This document shows positions 1-12,264 of a stretch of 49,608 nucleotides of DNA, in pieces. How positions within the stretch are numbered: position 1 is the stretch's first letter; each line of letters opens with the position of its first letter. The stretch lies in contig LWCA01000132.1 in the NCBI GenBank assembly GCA_001642005.1, positions 1 to 49,608 of the forward strand, given 5' to 3'. Below the pieces are notes generated by a model, which was given only the letters and a program-made list of their open reading frames with translations, did not search any database and was not told where the DNA came from. Source of the DNA: Intoshia linei (Eukaryota > Orthonectida > Rhopaluridae). The translations under genes and the position numbers were made by a program.

Positions 1-202
1 TATATACATAATTTTTAAATGATGTATGAATTTACCAACTTTGTATTAAATAAATTTAGATTATTACTGAATTATTAATATGAAAATACAATTAAAATAT
101 TATCAAATTTTATTTTCTATGTGTGTGTCAGTGTGTTACTTTTTATTTAACAAATTGACATTCATAGAATTTACACAAACCCAATTTCTATATAGTTTTT
201 AC

Positions 203-1128
203 CAGGACGTGTTTATATTTATTTTTCAGTTTCCGAATTTGAGTCGTTCAAAGTCAAAAACCCAATTTTCCATTTTTTTAAAAATAAAATCAGCCGAAAA
301 ATGTAATAAAACATACATTTTGGGACGCGTTTCAAAATAATTAACATTGTCGTTAATCTCAGCTTCAGAAACGCACACCTTCATGGTCAAAATCACAAAT
401 TACCTATTAAAATGAAACTTGTACTAAAATTTTATAAAACACTAGGTTGGATGTTATATACGTCGTACAAACAGCACATAGTTCTTCCGAGGGCGGACAT
501 TTTTAATTCTACTAGAAAAATAAATTCAATAAGAAAATCTAACTTAAAAATGCCATTATTCACTTTTATCAATTTTTTAAATGAGTGATTCTCAAACTTG
601 TTTTATAATATATTAAAAATTATTTTTCACCGGGAATGCGTAGATTTTTGAGGTTCACATTTTGTATTTATATCAACTATATTACAATCATCAACTGTGT
701 GAACTATTTTTATAATTATTATCATAATACATGTATATATACATAAGCATAAGTATATTATTATAATGTATGAACATCAAAATAATCAACTATACTATAC
801 TACAACTATAATATAGAATAAGCCGTATCAGAATATTTTTTTTTTTTAATTGTAGGGCTATTAATTATTTTAAATTTGTTTATATTTTCAAAATTTTACA
901 AATAAAATAGTTTCGTAATAAAAAAAATGAATACTCATACTAATAATACTAAAATGCTTTTTTATCATAAATGCGTCACTTTGTCAGATTTAAATTTATT
1001 GTGTGTATTCACTGGATTTTTTTAAATGCTAGGACTATATTTATTTTTTAAAAAAAGGGCAATCTGGGTTTTGACGACCCTGAAGAACTCAATTTCTGAA
1101 ATTTAAAAATAGATATAAACACGCCCTG
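203..1128. mobile_element. Non-autonomous DNA transposon with about 70-bp imperfect terminal inverted repeats
   Basis: The sequence near 203-270 reappears in inverted orientation near 1058-1128. The outer ends read CAGGACGTGTTTATAT on the left and, as reverse complement, CAGGGCGTGTTTATAT on the right. Similarity continues through a motif resembling TTTGAGT and then AAAACCCA. I see no transposase: the 86-codon ORF at 80-340 runs across the left end and resembles nothing I know. No convincing target-site duplication is visible, so the exact ends and the superfamily are uncertain. The rest of 1-1369 outside the element is AT-rich sequence in which I see no gene. Confidence 0.6.
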
Positions 1129-1369
1129 AGAAAAACTGTATTAAAAATTAATATATTTAAAGGTTAATATTTTAAGGTAAATTAATATAAAGTATATATT
1201 AGTAATAATCAAATGTATTTTGAATTAAATTATTCAATTTTAAATAAATTACCTCTGCAATTATCTGGTTTGTATATGCATTCTTTACAAACGGTTTCAT
1301 CTGAAAATGCATAGACACAACCTATATTTATAATTAGTAAATACACAATACAATACAGTAATATATGTT

Positions 1370-1767
1370 CAGTCAGACCTCTCAATATCGGCATTTTGGT
1401 TTTTCGATATTTATGGCGGTATTGAGGGTTTGGTGTTATTGAGAGTATAAAGTTGTAGCGAATAGATCATGGATACGGTTACTATGTATTAATAAGCATT
1501 CATTTAGTAAAATAATGATAACATGAAGTTCCTTCATCCAATAAATGCGTTTTTATATTTATTTGTTTATAAATTTAAGGTTAGGTTAGTTATAATTAAA
1601 ATTAGATTAATAATTTATATAATATTGGTTTATATTAAAACATTTATGATTTTAAATTAAGGATTTAACTCATTTTAATCAAATTTTGTTTTTTTAAATA
1701 TTTTAAAATTGTGGCGGTGTTGAGGGGTCGCTGTAATGAGAGTTTGCGTCATTGAGAGGTCTGACTG
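1370..1767. mobile_element. MITE with CAGTCAGACCTCTCAAT inverted repeats
   Basis: A 17-bp perfect terminal inverted repeat bounds a 398-bp element: CAGTCAGACCTCTCAAT at 1370-1386 and its reverse complement at 1751-1767. Just inside each end lies a related subterminal motif (GCGGTATTGAGGG and GCGGTGTTGAGGGG, each followed by a GAGAG). The CAGT start and the TA-rich flank would suit a pogo/Tigger-like family, but that is a guess from the ends alone. It has no coding capacity. Confidence 0.75.
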
Positions 1768-2529
1768 TATATATAAATTACTTTTACAGATATTATTAAC
1801 ATTTCTTCCTTGAAATTTAGGGCAAGCTAAAAAAATATTATTTTTTACGACTTTTATGTATTTGTATATTTAGAAAACAGAATGTTTACAACATATTCGT
1901 TTAAGAAAATTGAATGTATGAGTCAAAAATTTAATTTTCACATTGGACGGGAGTCGTTGGAAATTGTTATAATACCGTTTATGATTAATTATCTTAGTGC
2001 ACCAGCAAGGCAATTAATGATGTTTTAACGATGTAATTGATGAATATCGTAATGAAAACATATTCATTTATATCATAGAAATAGATATAACAGACACTAA
2101 CAACTAGATTTATCATATTGAGAAACAAACATAAAATTCGGTCAGTCAATGAATTTAAATAATCTCACGTATCCTTAAAATTAATGTCACTCTATATATG
2201 AAATTTTCAACGAAATCATACCCATTTTAATAAATGATATCAGTGTACACAATAAAATAATATCCAAAAATATATGTTTCATGATATTGAATTATTTTTT
2301 CCAAATTATACAACAAAATAGTAAACAATGATATGAAATACAAGTTTAAAGCTATGTAAATAAAATATATATTATAATACCAATATTTTAAACTAATATG
2401 AAGTACATTTCTTATTTCTTATCAAATATTTAACTGCGATATGCCATCTATGGAAAATCTATAATTTATTTCAAAATTGGTAAGCTCACCAGCAATTCTG
2501 TTGCAGCATATACATTATGTATATTAGAG
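1768..2529. other. AT-rich intergenic stretch, nothing recognised
   Basis: No ORF of note, RNA gene or clear repeat boundary is visible here. It separates the CAGTCAGACC MITE from the hAT-like element that follows. Confidence 0.5.
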
Positions 2530-4091
2530 CAGTGGTTCGCAAATGGGGGATTGGCCCCACATGGGGCCTTCAGAGTCTGAGGGGGCGCAGATTTAAGAAA
2601 AATGTTAAAATTAAATTAGAATTTTTAACATTAATTTGATTTAGTATTTGATATTTAATTAATAAATTCTTGAAATTCGGATTAATTTTGGATTTTAATA
2701 AATTTAAATGTTATTAACCCTTACGAGACAATAATACGTATACAATATATACAAAAAAGAACAATCATTCATTTGCAATGATTTGTATACTAGGGTATTA
2801 CCTATAATAAAAAATGATTTATAACAAAAATAAAACCAATAATATTAAAAGATAACATTTTTTAATGGCTGTTATAATAATATAATAAACATATTTACTA
2901 TTTTATACTAATTGATCTTTTCTAAAAATATTTGTATACTGTTAGGGGATCGACAATATATTTTTTTGGGAAGCACTGTATTAAAGTGTCAATTTTTGTG
3001 ACTGATATGTAGATTTATGTATTATAATAATACATTTTGTGTTTTCAACCTTTTTGTGTTCGCGAATAGCGACCCTATTATGAACATAAAAATTTTCACT
3101 ATATTCCAATCATATCATATTTCAAATAGCTAAGACCAATTTTAAATTGTATTAAACAGAATGTAAAAATATTTCCGTAATACTATTACTGTCAATACAT
3201 TATATCAGGCATTCTCAACCTATTTTCGATGTGGACCCTACTATGATATTGGAAAAAACCTGTGGACCCAAAAAAATTTTTAGACATTACATCCTTTATT
3301 TATATATAATTTAATGTGTGTGTTACCGTTTATTTAAAAACATCATTAGCTAATACAGTTTTCCACTGCACTGCATCAATGTATACATCTTTTTCGATTC
3401 TTGGACAGATACTAATGTATACTAATGCTGACAGTCAAATGATTATAATTTATTTGTTAAAAAAAATAAATATAAATGCACTTTTTACTCAGAGACCCTG
3501 ATAAATCAGAGTGTCCAATATGGCTAAAAATGAGCACATAAAAGACCAATCAAGAAAAACAAGGGAATTAATCTTTGTATAATCAAAAAAATATTTTTTC
3601 ACTATTAAATTTTGATCGTTTTTCAAAAACTTTGCTACATTTTATCTCAAATACAAATAGTATATAAATATTTATTACCACAGATAAACCTGGATCTGTA
3701 AAGGGTTTTAAATTCATATGAACTAGGGCAGGTACACAACCTTTCAACCAATTCAGCAGCAAAGCTACTTAACTCATTGATACTACGGCCGCACAAAATT
3801 TATTTTGACATTGAGTAAGTATAAATCCATTTTAACAAAGTGGCCAATGTCAAACATGTAACTTTTTTAATTTGACGTTAAATCGTATATTTGAATGCAC
3901 AATAAAGTTACAAAATTGTTTGTAAAATTGTAATATTAATGTTAATAAAATTTTATTGTAAATGTAAACAAATTACAATGCCAACTTGTAACATGTTTAA
4001 CTACACACATAAATAATAATGTAAATATTGTATCGTATGAAAAATTGAATCGGCCCAAAGAGGTCGATTCTACCATTATTGCGAACCACTA
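2530..4091. mobile_element. Candidate non-autonomous hAT element or composite of hAT remnants
   Basis: The left end CAGTGGTTCGCAA (2530-2542) matches, in inverted orientation, TTGCGAACCACTA at 4079-4091, with one mismatch at the outermost base. CAGTGGTTC-type ends are characteristic of hAT transposons. The flanks (TATTAGAG and CTTAGTAC) share only a core TTAG, so the 8-bp duplication is at best decayed. Inside lie a piggyBac-type end (2713-2728) and further hAT-like scraps (near 3044 and 3206), so the interval may be a nest of insertions. No transposase is visible. Confidence 0.5.
2713..2728. repeat. TTAA plus CCCTTACGAGAC, piggyBac-type MITE end
   Basis: The tetranucleotide TTAA is followed by CCCTTACGAGAC, the same 12-bp terminus that bounds the complete MITE at 48386-48789. 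The two copies keep related sequence inward (GTATACA, then a later TTTGTATAC). I could not find the matching right end, so this copy looks truncated. Confidence 0.6.
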
Positions 4092-4719
4092 CTTAGTACA
4101 GATCCGTATTCTTATTACCAACTTTAAATTTTACTTTGGACCTAAAGTTTAGGTCTAATAAAAGAGTTAATTTTAAATTTTAATATCAGCAACATTTAAT
4201 TTATTAGAGAAACTGGCCAAAGTTGAGAATGTAACTTTTTGATTAAAATATAGATTATCCTTGAATAAAATGATTAAAATTTTCAAATTCAAGTAAAATG
4301 ATATATGCATTATGATTAGGTTGTGCATTTCTTAACTAGTGAAATGTATGATACTTTATGAAAACGGAAAAAATTTAGATTTAAAACAATGCTGACGCGA
4401 GACTATTCAAAATCATTATGTCTGCACTTGTTTGTGGAATTTTGCTGTATTTGACTCATTCACGATAAATCAGGAACATTGTAAATTTGGAAACATGTAA
4501 CGCCACCAGTAAAATATTGTAAACCACAATCCAAGATTTTTTAATTATTTTTATTTTTTATTATTAATTAGTACTGTCATCAGTAACTGATGTGTTACGA
4601 ATTCAATTAAAATTTTGTACTTTGTATTTTAACTTTTTTAAGGTATACAAATTGTGTATTTTAATATATAAATTATCATTAGCATATAACATTCATCGAA
4701 TTTTTAACCTTTTCTAAGG
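4092..4719. other. Intergenic, no gene seen
   Basis: AT-rich sequence between the hAT-like end and a decayed hAT transposase. It may be the 5' part of the same dead transposon, but I see no terminal repeat that proves it. Confidence 0.4.
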
Positions 4720-5585
4720 ATGTCTAAAAGAAGACAATGAAATAACAGTTACGTAGAATTTGGTTATACCTGTCGTAATGATGTAGATGAAACCGAAAAA
4801 CCTCAGTGCATTTACTTTTCGGTGTTTTATGCAATAATAACATAAAGCCAAACCTCCTACGTAATAATGAAAATATAAAACACTCAAACCTCATTGACAG
4901 TGTTGAAGTTATCTCTCGAAAAAGAAGACATTTCGATATAGGTGGAACAGTTGACAATTTATCATTTCTTCTTAATGTAACAAAATTGTAGAGGCTTAAC
5001 AAAAATGTTGCTTACATGTTTTCTAAAAAAAAAGCATCATACCATCGGAAACGTTGATCAAACCCTGTACTCTTAATATTGCAGAACTTCTACTTGGCGA
5101 AAAACAAAAAGGGCCACTTAAATCAATTCCTTTGTAAAAGCATTAAAAATTTAGCAGAAGTTATCGAAACTTCAAGTTATGCATGAACTTCGAAAAAAAC
5201 TTCGAATTGGACGAATCTACTGATGTGTTTGCAAGATATGTTGTGAATGATAACATTAAGGAGGAATATCTGTTTTGTAAGTCATTAAATAAAACTACAA
5301 GAGAATTGATGTATTCGAAATAAATTATATATTAATAAATTAAAATATTTATAAAATTTTTTACATAGTCCTTTGATTTTTCTAGTGGCCGTTTGGGAAA
5401 TATGTTATATATGATTATAATAGCTTTAAATGTGATATTTGGTGTATTATGCTTAATATCTATCCATTTGTGACTGAAATTGCCTTTGAAGTAATTATTA
5501 CTTTTGTTACAACATAGTGATTTTGTGAGGCTGGATTTTCTATTCTAACAAATTAAAAAAAATGAAAAAAAAATAAATTAAATGT
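4720..5585 (+). pseudogene. Decayed hAT transposase (ZBED5-like, BED finger)
   Basis: Broken reading frames on the plus strand resemble ZBED5/Buster-type hAT transposases in the right order. They begin MSKRRQ (4720), then a BED-finger-like stretch ending EKPQC without its later cysteine, then KKKHHTIG near 5030. Next come KSIPL near 5120 and FELDESTDV near 5194-5225, which carries the catalytic-domain LDEST motif. This is followed by EEYLFCKSL, and a C-terminal AGFSILT near 5530. Stop codons and frameshifts lie between the blocks, so it cannot encode an active enzyme. Family assignment is from remembered motifs, not a search. Confidence 0.75.
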
Positions 5586-6487
5586 TCGTGCCGGTAAGCG
5601 AGTGAGCCTTTTAAAAACAATGCTAAGCTTTAGCTTACTTCTCAATTCAAAGCAACAATAACGATTACATTAAAATTTATGTAAATAAATTTGTTGAATT
5701 GTTATGTAAAAGTTTTCCGCTACTACTTAATTCGTCTATTTTCTGAGTCTTTAACATAATATTTGAATAGTCTATTTTTGATTAATTAATTTGGTGGTAT
5801 GACCAGGGTTATTACATTTTCCGATATTTTACAATGGAAAATCGATAATATATATGCAACACTGGATATTGCAGTAGTACTTACAAAACTTTTAGTGGAT
5901 ATGATAGTTGACACGTTTTCATTTATATAAAGGTTTGAAGTAAGTACAGACATGGTCATTGAGAGAGTCATACGTCCCGTATCTACAATTATGAGAGACT
6001 ACTTTTTTAATTTATTAATAGGTATTGATGAAAAATTTCTTAAGTATATCATATTTTCGATAATCAATACGATTTCTAATGGTTTAATTTTTAGATAATG
6101 AACGTTCGATTAATTAATGTATAGAGGTCCTTTTTTAAAAATTTTTTATAGGGGCCTATACTTTCTATCGCGCCCGGGCCTTTTGCTGGCTCTCCACGAC
6201 CATTATTATGACCAAATCAGCTTTAATTCTTAAATTGTATCCGTTTAATTTAAGTAACTAGTTAACACTTTATTTATAATTTATATTGTATTCATTGATT
6301 TTTAATCAGGGGTGCACAGTCATTAAGATCAATATTTGGGGGTGCATAGGAAAAAAAATGTTAAGAACCATTGATTTATATAGTGATATACTTTTTTAAT
6401 ATCTTTTATATATGAATGAATCATATAAAGATAACAATTGTAAATAAGTATATATCCATAGTTACAACTATATTATCACAACATTTC
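5586..6487. other. Intergenic upstream of LARS; hAT-like scraps
   Basis: No gene recognised. A G/C-richer patch near 6150-6195 and GGGGTGCACAG near 6309 resemble hAT ends. The region contains the LARS promoter by position, but I see no clear promoter motif. Confidence 0.4.
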
Positions 6488-9400
6488 ATGTCTGCGGAAA
6501 ATCGGAAAAAAGTTACTCATTTATTAAAAATAGAAAAAGGAATTCAAAAAGAATGGGCATTGTCGAAAATACTAGAAACTGATGCTGCTTCTTTTGGTAC
6601 CAAAGACAAACCTAAAAAGTTATAATAAATATTATTAAAATAACATCTATTCAGATTTTTTGCAAATGCTTGTTATCCTTACATGAATGGAAGATTACAT
6701 TTAGGACACGCGTTTAATTATTCAAAACTTGAAGTATTATAAATTATATAAAGTATATAAATGTGCCTAGTTTACGGTCAGGTTCAAAAGATTGGACGGG
6801 TTTCATTGTATGATGCCAATGGCGATGCATTGCACGGGAATACCAATAAAAGTATTTTATCTAATTGGAATTTTTATAAAATTAGGCATGTGCCGATAAA
6901 ATAAAAAATGAAATTGAATTATATGGAAATCCACCCATATTTCCGAACGAAAACCCGCCTGAAAAAGAAGAGAAGAAGCAAGACATTGAACTCAAGTTGG
7001 CAAATTTATCTAAAGGAAAAAAGGTAGTTTAAGATTTTTTTTTTTAAAGTATGTTAGAGTAAATTAGCGGCCAAAACGATCAAATCAGTTTATCAATGGA
7101 ATATCATGAAAGATATTGGATTTTCGGATGATCAAATTGGCGCATTTGCAGATCAAAATCACTGGATTAGTTATTTCCCTTATTATTTAAAAAAAGATTT
7201 ATCCAGAATGGGATGTCATATTGATTGGAGAAGATCATTTATAACTACAGATAAAAATCCTTTTTATGATTCATTTATAAGATGGCAATTTCATTATTTG
7301 AAAAAAAATAACTATATAAAATTTGGAAAAAGGTATACAATATTTTCTCCTAGTAATCAGCAACCATGCATGGACCATGAAAGACAAAAAGGAGAGGGTG
7401 TCGATGCTCAAGAGTACCTAATTGCAAAATTAAAAATAGTCGAGTCACCCAATGCTAAAGTAGCTGAGATATTGAAAAAATATGATAAGGTTTACATGTT
7501 GGCAGCGACACTGCGACCAGAAACTTTGTATGGAATTACCAATTGCTGGGTGGGACCAAAAATTAAATATGGCGTGTTTGAAACTAAATACAATTCGGTT
7601 TTCGTCTGCACAAAGAGAGCAATGGATAATATGTCTTATCAAAATTTTACAAATGTGTTTGGAAAAGTTAATTTACTTCATGAAATTATTGGTATTGAAT
7701 TGGTAGGATCTAAAATTTATGCACCATTGTGTTCGTTTGAAATAGTTTACGTTTTACCAATGATGAATGTTTTGGAAAATAAGGGTACTGGGATTGTATT
7801 GAGTGTTCCTTCTGATTCTCCAGATGATTATGCTACTTTGACTGATTTAATTAAAAAACCTAAATTTGCAGAACAGTATGGAGTTACATCGGATATGCTT
7901 GATTTTAAACCGGTTCCAATAATACGTATTAAAACTTACGGTGACTTATCTGCTATTACACTTTACAATGAATTAAAAATTGTGAGCCAGAATGATACCG
8001 AAAAATTAAAACTTGCCAAGGAAAAATGTTATTTAAAAGGATTCGAAGAAGGAGTAATGCTTCTTGGTGATTTTAAGGGAAAACTAGTAAAAGAAATTAA
8101 ACGAAAAATGTTTGATATGTTGATAGCTAAGGATCTAGCCCATATTTATTATGAACCAGAAAATATGGTAGTTTCTAGAAATGGAGATATATGTGTTGTA
8201 GCACTATGTGACCAGTGGTATTTGGACTACGGCAACCAAGAATGGAAAGATAAAGTAATCAGTTACATTGGGAAAATGGTTATTGCTCCAAGCGAAGCTA
8301 CTAACAATTTTTATGCCACTTTAGATTGGCTTCATGAACATGCTTGCAGTCGATCTTTTGGTCTTGGAACACGGTTGCCTTGGGATGAACAATATGTAAT
8401 AGAATCCCTTTCAGATTCAACTATTTATATGTCATTTTATACGATAGCTGCGCAATTAATGGGTAACACGTTTAATGGAACCGCCGAAAATAATATTATA
8501 GGTATTCAAGCCAATGAAATGACTAATTGTGTGTGGGATTATATTTTCTTGAATGCTGGATATCCTACAACTTGTGGCATAGATAAGAAAAAATTGGATG
8601 TATTGAAAAATGAATTCAGTTATTGGTATGGAGTTGATTTACGTTGTTCGGGTAAAGATTTAATACAAAACCACCTGTGTTACTATATATACAATCATGT
8701 TGCAATGTGGCCTGACAATTCTCAATTTTGGCCTAAAGCTATTAAAATTAATGGTCACTTATTATTAAACAATGAAAAAATGTCAAAATCTACGGGAAAT
8801 TTTATGACACTGGATCAAGCTATAGATAAATATTCCGCAGATGGTATGCGATTATGCTTGGCTGATGCTGGTGAAAGTTTAGAAGATTGTAATTTTACCA
8901 ACGATGGGGGCAATGCAGCTCTACTAAAATTGTATAACTTTGTAGATTGGGTGAAGTGTCACGTTGGGTATATAAATGCACATAAAAACATTAATCTCAA
9001 AGTAATCAATAAAATGCAATACATCGACGAGGTTTTCTTGGCACAAATAAAGAGTCTAGTGATTTCTACTTATGAAAATTATAACAAAATGAACTTTCGA
9101 GATGCTGTTATATGTGGATTTTTTGAATTTCAAAAAATTAAAGACAAATATATTGAAATAAAAAGTGTTAATGTCTCTATCGGTAATATGACACCTGTAA
9201 CTTTAGAACTTCTTAGTAAATTTACTTTAATTCAAATTATTATTTTATCTCCCATTTGTCCACACGTTTGCGAGCATTTATGGAGGCAACTAGGTCAGGT
9301 AATTTAGATAAAATTTGATTGCCTGTATATAGCACCAAAAATAAAATTTTATACATAATTTTAAAGCATAAAACTGTACCCGTGAATAAACCACGAGATA

Positions 9401-10669
9401 TCATTGTAATTACAATGCGTGTGTCTAAACGGGTGGTATTTGGTATTTTTATCTTATTTTGAAAAACGATTGGTTCACAATTTTAAGTTTTACTAACATT
9501 TTTGGTGCTTGTGCATATAAGCCGTAGAATTTTATATTAATTTAGTCCGAAAGCATTTTGCATTCTCGTTGGCCAAACATTACAGGACTAACGAAAAGAG
9601 ATGAGCAATTGCTAGTTGAAAAAGATTATGTGACGAAAGTTATGCATCAATTCAGAATTTCACACAAAACATATCTTAAAACTGTAAATTATTTATTTTA
9701 ATTTTCAATTAGTTTAGAGCAAAAATAGACTTCCAAATTTTGCTACAATTTATACTTCAGTAGATTTTGCAAAATGGCAAAAAGATGTCTTAGAAATTAT
9801 GTTTAATTTTTACGATGAGGTACGTGATTTGTCTCATTTGTTTACGTTTTTAGAAAAAGGGAATTGAATCTTTAGACAACAAAGTTATATCTATGCAAAT
9901 TCTTAAATTGAAAATTTTATCAAATAAAATGATTCAAGTAGCAATGTCATTTGTTCAACTCGTAAAGGTATCTAGTTTATGAAACCATCTATTTATGTTT
10001 TTTAGGATTCACTACTGAAATCTATTAATTTGAATGACTATATCAAAAATGTCTTAAAATTTGAGGAAATGAAAATAATGGACAATTTCAGGGAATATAT
10101 ATGTACTAATTTACAAGTAAATTTAATATACTTTTGATATTTAATTTTAATTTTAGATTATTGATTTTGTAGTCGAACCAATTGTAAATATTCCTGAAAA
10201 ATTCTCTAAGCTAATGTTTAAATGCTGTCCAAGAAGTCCCATTATTCATTATCAAATTAATGTTCAATATTTATGCATTGTGTTTATATTTATTTAGGAA
10301 TATTTTATGATAAATATTTCTAATTTCCAGTCCTGTACTCCCGTCTTTACTATGAAAATTCCTGTTTTCGTATGTGATAAATTGGAAAACATTAAAAACA
10401 GAATAAAATCCAAATTAAACAGAAGTAATAATTGATTATTTATTTTATCATCATTTTTAGAATTAACTAATTTGTATCTATTTTATTACAAGGACGAGAA
10501 ACTTGGTAGTCGAATAAATAAAGGAAACAAAACCAAAGAAGATTTATTTGAACATTTTGTAAACGGACAATTAATTGTAGATATTTCGTCTGCAGAACTT
10601 CGATATAAATCGAATATAAACTCAAACATTGTATATATCGGCACAGAAATGTTATATTCAATTGATTAA
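6488..10669 (+). CDS. LARS1: Cytosolic leucyl-tRNA synthetase
   Basis: Charges tRNA-Leu with leucine in the cytosol. I rebuilt 12 exons: 6488-6618, 6655-6733, 6771-6851, 6886-7023, 7058-9298, 9546-9683, 9718-9819, 9854-9967, 10006-10116, 10157-10261, 10298-10424 and 10461-10669. All junctions are GT-AG and in phase, giving 1191 codons against about 1176 in human. The class I motifs are present: HLGH in YMNGRLHLGH (exon 2) and KMSKS in NNEKMSKSTGNF (near 8777). The CP1 editing domain (GTGIVLSVPSDSPDDYA near 7785) lies between them. The C-terminal extension follows the animal/fungal cytosolic form and not the bacterial or mitochondrial one. Start chosen: MSAENRKKV, aligned with the usual N-terminus. 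Ten introns are 34-40 nt; the eleventh (9299-9545) is 247 nt and carries a MITE. Confidence 0.96.
9331..9509. mobile_element. MITE inside LARS intron 5
   Basis: AGCACCAAAAAT at 9331 is repeated in inverted orientation at 9498-9509, bounding a 179-bp element. Removing it would bring the 247-nt intron to about 68 nt, closer to the 34-40 nt of its neighbours. It has no coding capacity and I cannot place its superfamily. Confidence 0.6.
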
Positions 10670-11006
10670 ATTTAAGCAAAAACTCTTGATTCCTTGTATC
10701 ATTTTAAATTTAAAAAACTATAGATACGCATTAAAAATTTTTTTAAACGCCACCCCTGCAGGAATCAAAAAATTTTGTCACCTTCCAAAAAAGATTTCAA
10801 TTTATGTCGCTCCGAACATATATACAGCACCATTAATCTACAAAGAATGCGCCCTAAATAGCGACACTTAATTCGATTCTTTACGTATCACTAAAAACTG
10901 GGATAATGCTTAAAATTATGTATATTAAAAATATCCTTGGATTTGTTTCAACTACGCATACTTAATAAATATAATGATTACAATTTAACTTTATTCTGTA
11001 ATCTGG
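10670..11006. other. Gap between LARS and the next gene
   Basis: Presumed LARS 3' region and upstream region of the next gene. An open stretch ending at 10871 (frame ...LNLKNYRYALKIFL...) is longer than expected in such AT-rich DNA, but it resembles no protein I know and has no clear exon borders. Confidence 0.35.
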
Positions 11007-12241
11007 ATGACTAATATACAAAATTTTCTTAATTTGATTACCAAAAGTGTAAATCTTCTTTATAATTATGATACTTATTCCGTTATAGAAGGATGTTATA
11101 CAAATATGCCAAAACTTTACGATTTATTTGAAAAAATCGAAAAATGTACATTTATCTATTCTATTTTCTTATATAGTTCCACTTACTTTTTATAGCTCAC
11201 TTTTGATCAAGAAATAATTGAAAATATAAATAAAACTATATCTCCACTATTTTTGTCTCAATTGGGTAAAATATTTTAATTTTTCTTATATATTTTAGAT
11301 GACCAAAATCTTCATGATGTTATCTGTTTATGCTCTGAAATTATGAATATTAATAAATATACCTTCACTGAAAAACCGAAACATTTTGCAATTTTGTTCA
11401 GTAGAGTTTGCATTGAACTAAAAATTCTGCTTGACTCTGATGTAAAAAAGCTAAATTAATATAAATTATCTTTAGAGAGATCGAAAATTTGCTACACCTT
11501 GTTTCGAAATTTTGGAAAAATCATTCGATCTGCTATGTAACGAAAGTTTTGCGGCAAATTTTATGGAACCTGAATACCATTTTATATTTTTATTTCAACG
11601 CTTAGTAGACGTTATGCACCACGTTGTAATCTTTATTGATAATTCTATCAATAAAAGAATACCTATTTATGTAGATATGAGCCCATTTTTAAATGAATGC
11701 ATCATTTTTTTGTCGAAATGGCTTAAAATTGATACAGAATCATTGGAAAAAGAGCTCTATCAACTATTTCCCAAATTACTCAAATATTGGTTTATTTTTT
11801 ATGTATAAAATTTTAAAATATTTAGTTTCCAACAAGAATACTTAATGAACCAATTGTATAGTGGTATTATATTACGGTTGTTTACGATTATTGATATCAT
11901 CACTCAAAAAGATATTCTTACGCACATACTTACTAATTGGTTATCAATGTACAGAGCAAAGTCTAATTTATATGATCAACCTTGCTTTGATATGATTAAG
12001 CTAATTTGTGAAATACACCAGTCACCACAGTATATCAATCGTATCGTACGTCATAAACTATATCCAGAATTCAAAATTTTAGTCAATGAATTGGTAGAAT
12101 CTAAAGATTTTAAAAGTTGAATTGTTTTATTTTATTTTTATGCATATTTTAGATGAACCAGCTGATAACCAAATTCATTATAATCGATTAATATTTTCCA
12201 TGAGTCAACCTTACACCGAAAACCCAACTTGGTTAAAATGA
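11007..12241 (+). CDS. Unrecognised alpha-helical protein, at least six exons
   Basis: Not recognised. Exons that join in phase by GT-AG are 11196-11265, 11299-11441, 11476-11789, 11826-12115 and 12153-12241, with introns of 33-37 nt. A first exon from ATG 11007 to about 11145 reads as plausible protein (MTNIQNFLNLITKS...). Its best donor (11146) is out of phase by one base with the next exon, so either the first junction or one base is wrong. The product, about 350 residues, is rich in long amphipathic helices (for example FLNECIIFLSKWLKI, DMIKLICEIHQSPQYI), as in HEAT/ARM-type scaffolds, and has no signal peptide or catalytic motif that I can see. Its stop lies 23 bp from the stop of the convergent SAM50 gene. 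Confidence 0.7.
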
Positions 12242-12264
12242 TGTAAATTTTTAATTAAATACAT

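Noticed and set aside
7445-7642. 65-codon ORF on the minus strand
   Set aside because: Lies antisense inside the conserved LARS exon 7058-9298; an antisense shadow. The same holds for 7482-7706 in another frame.
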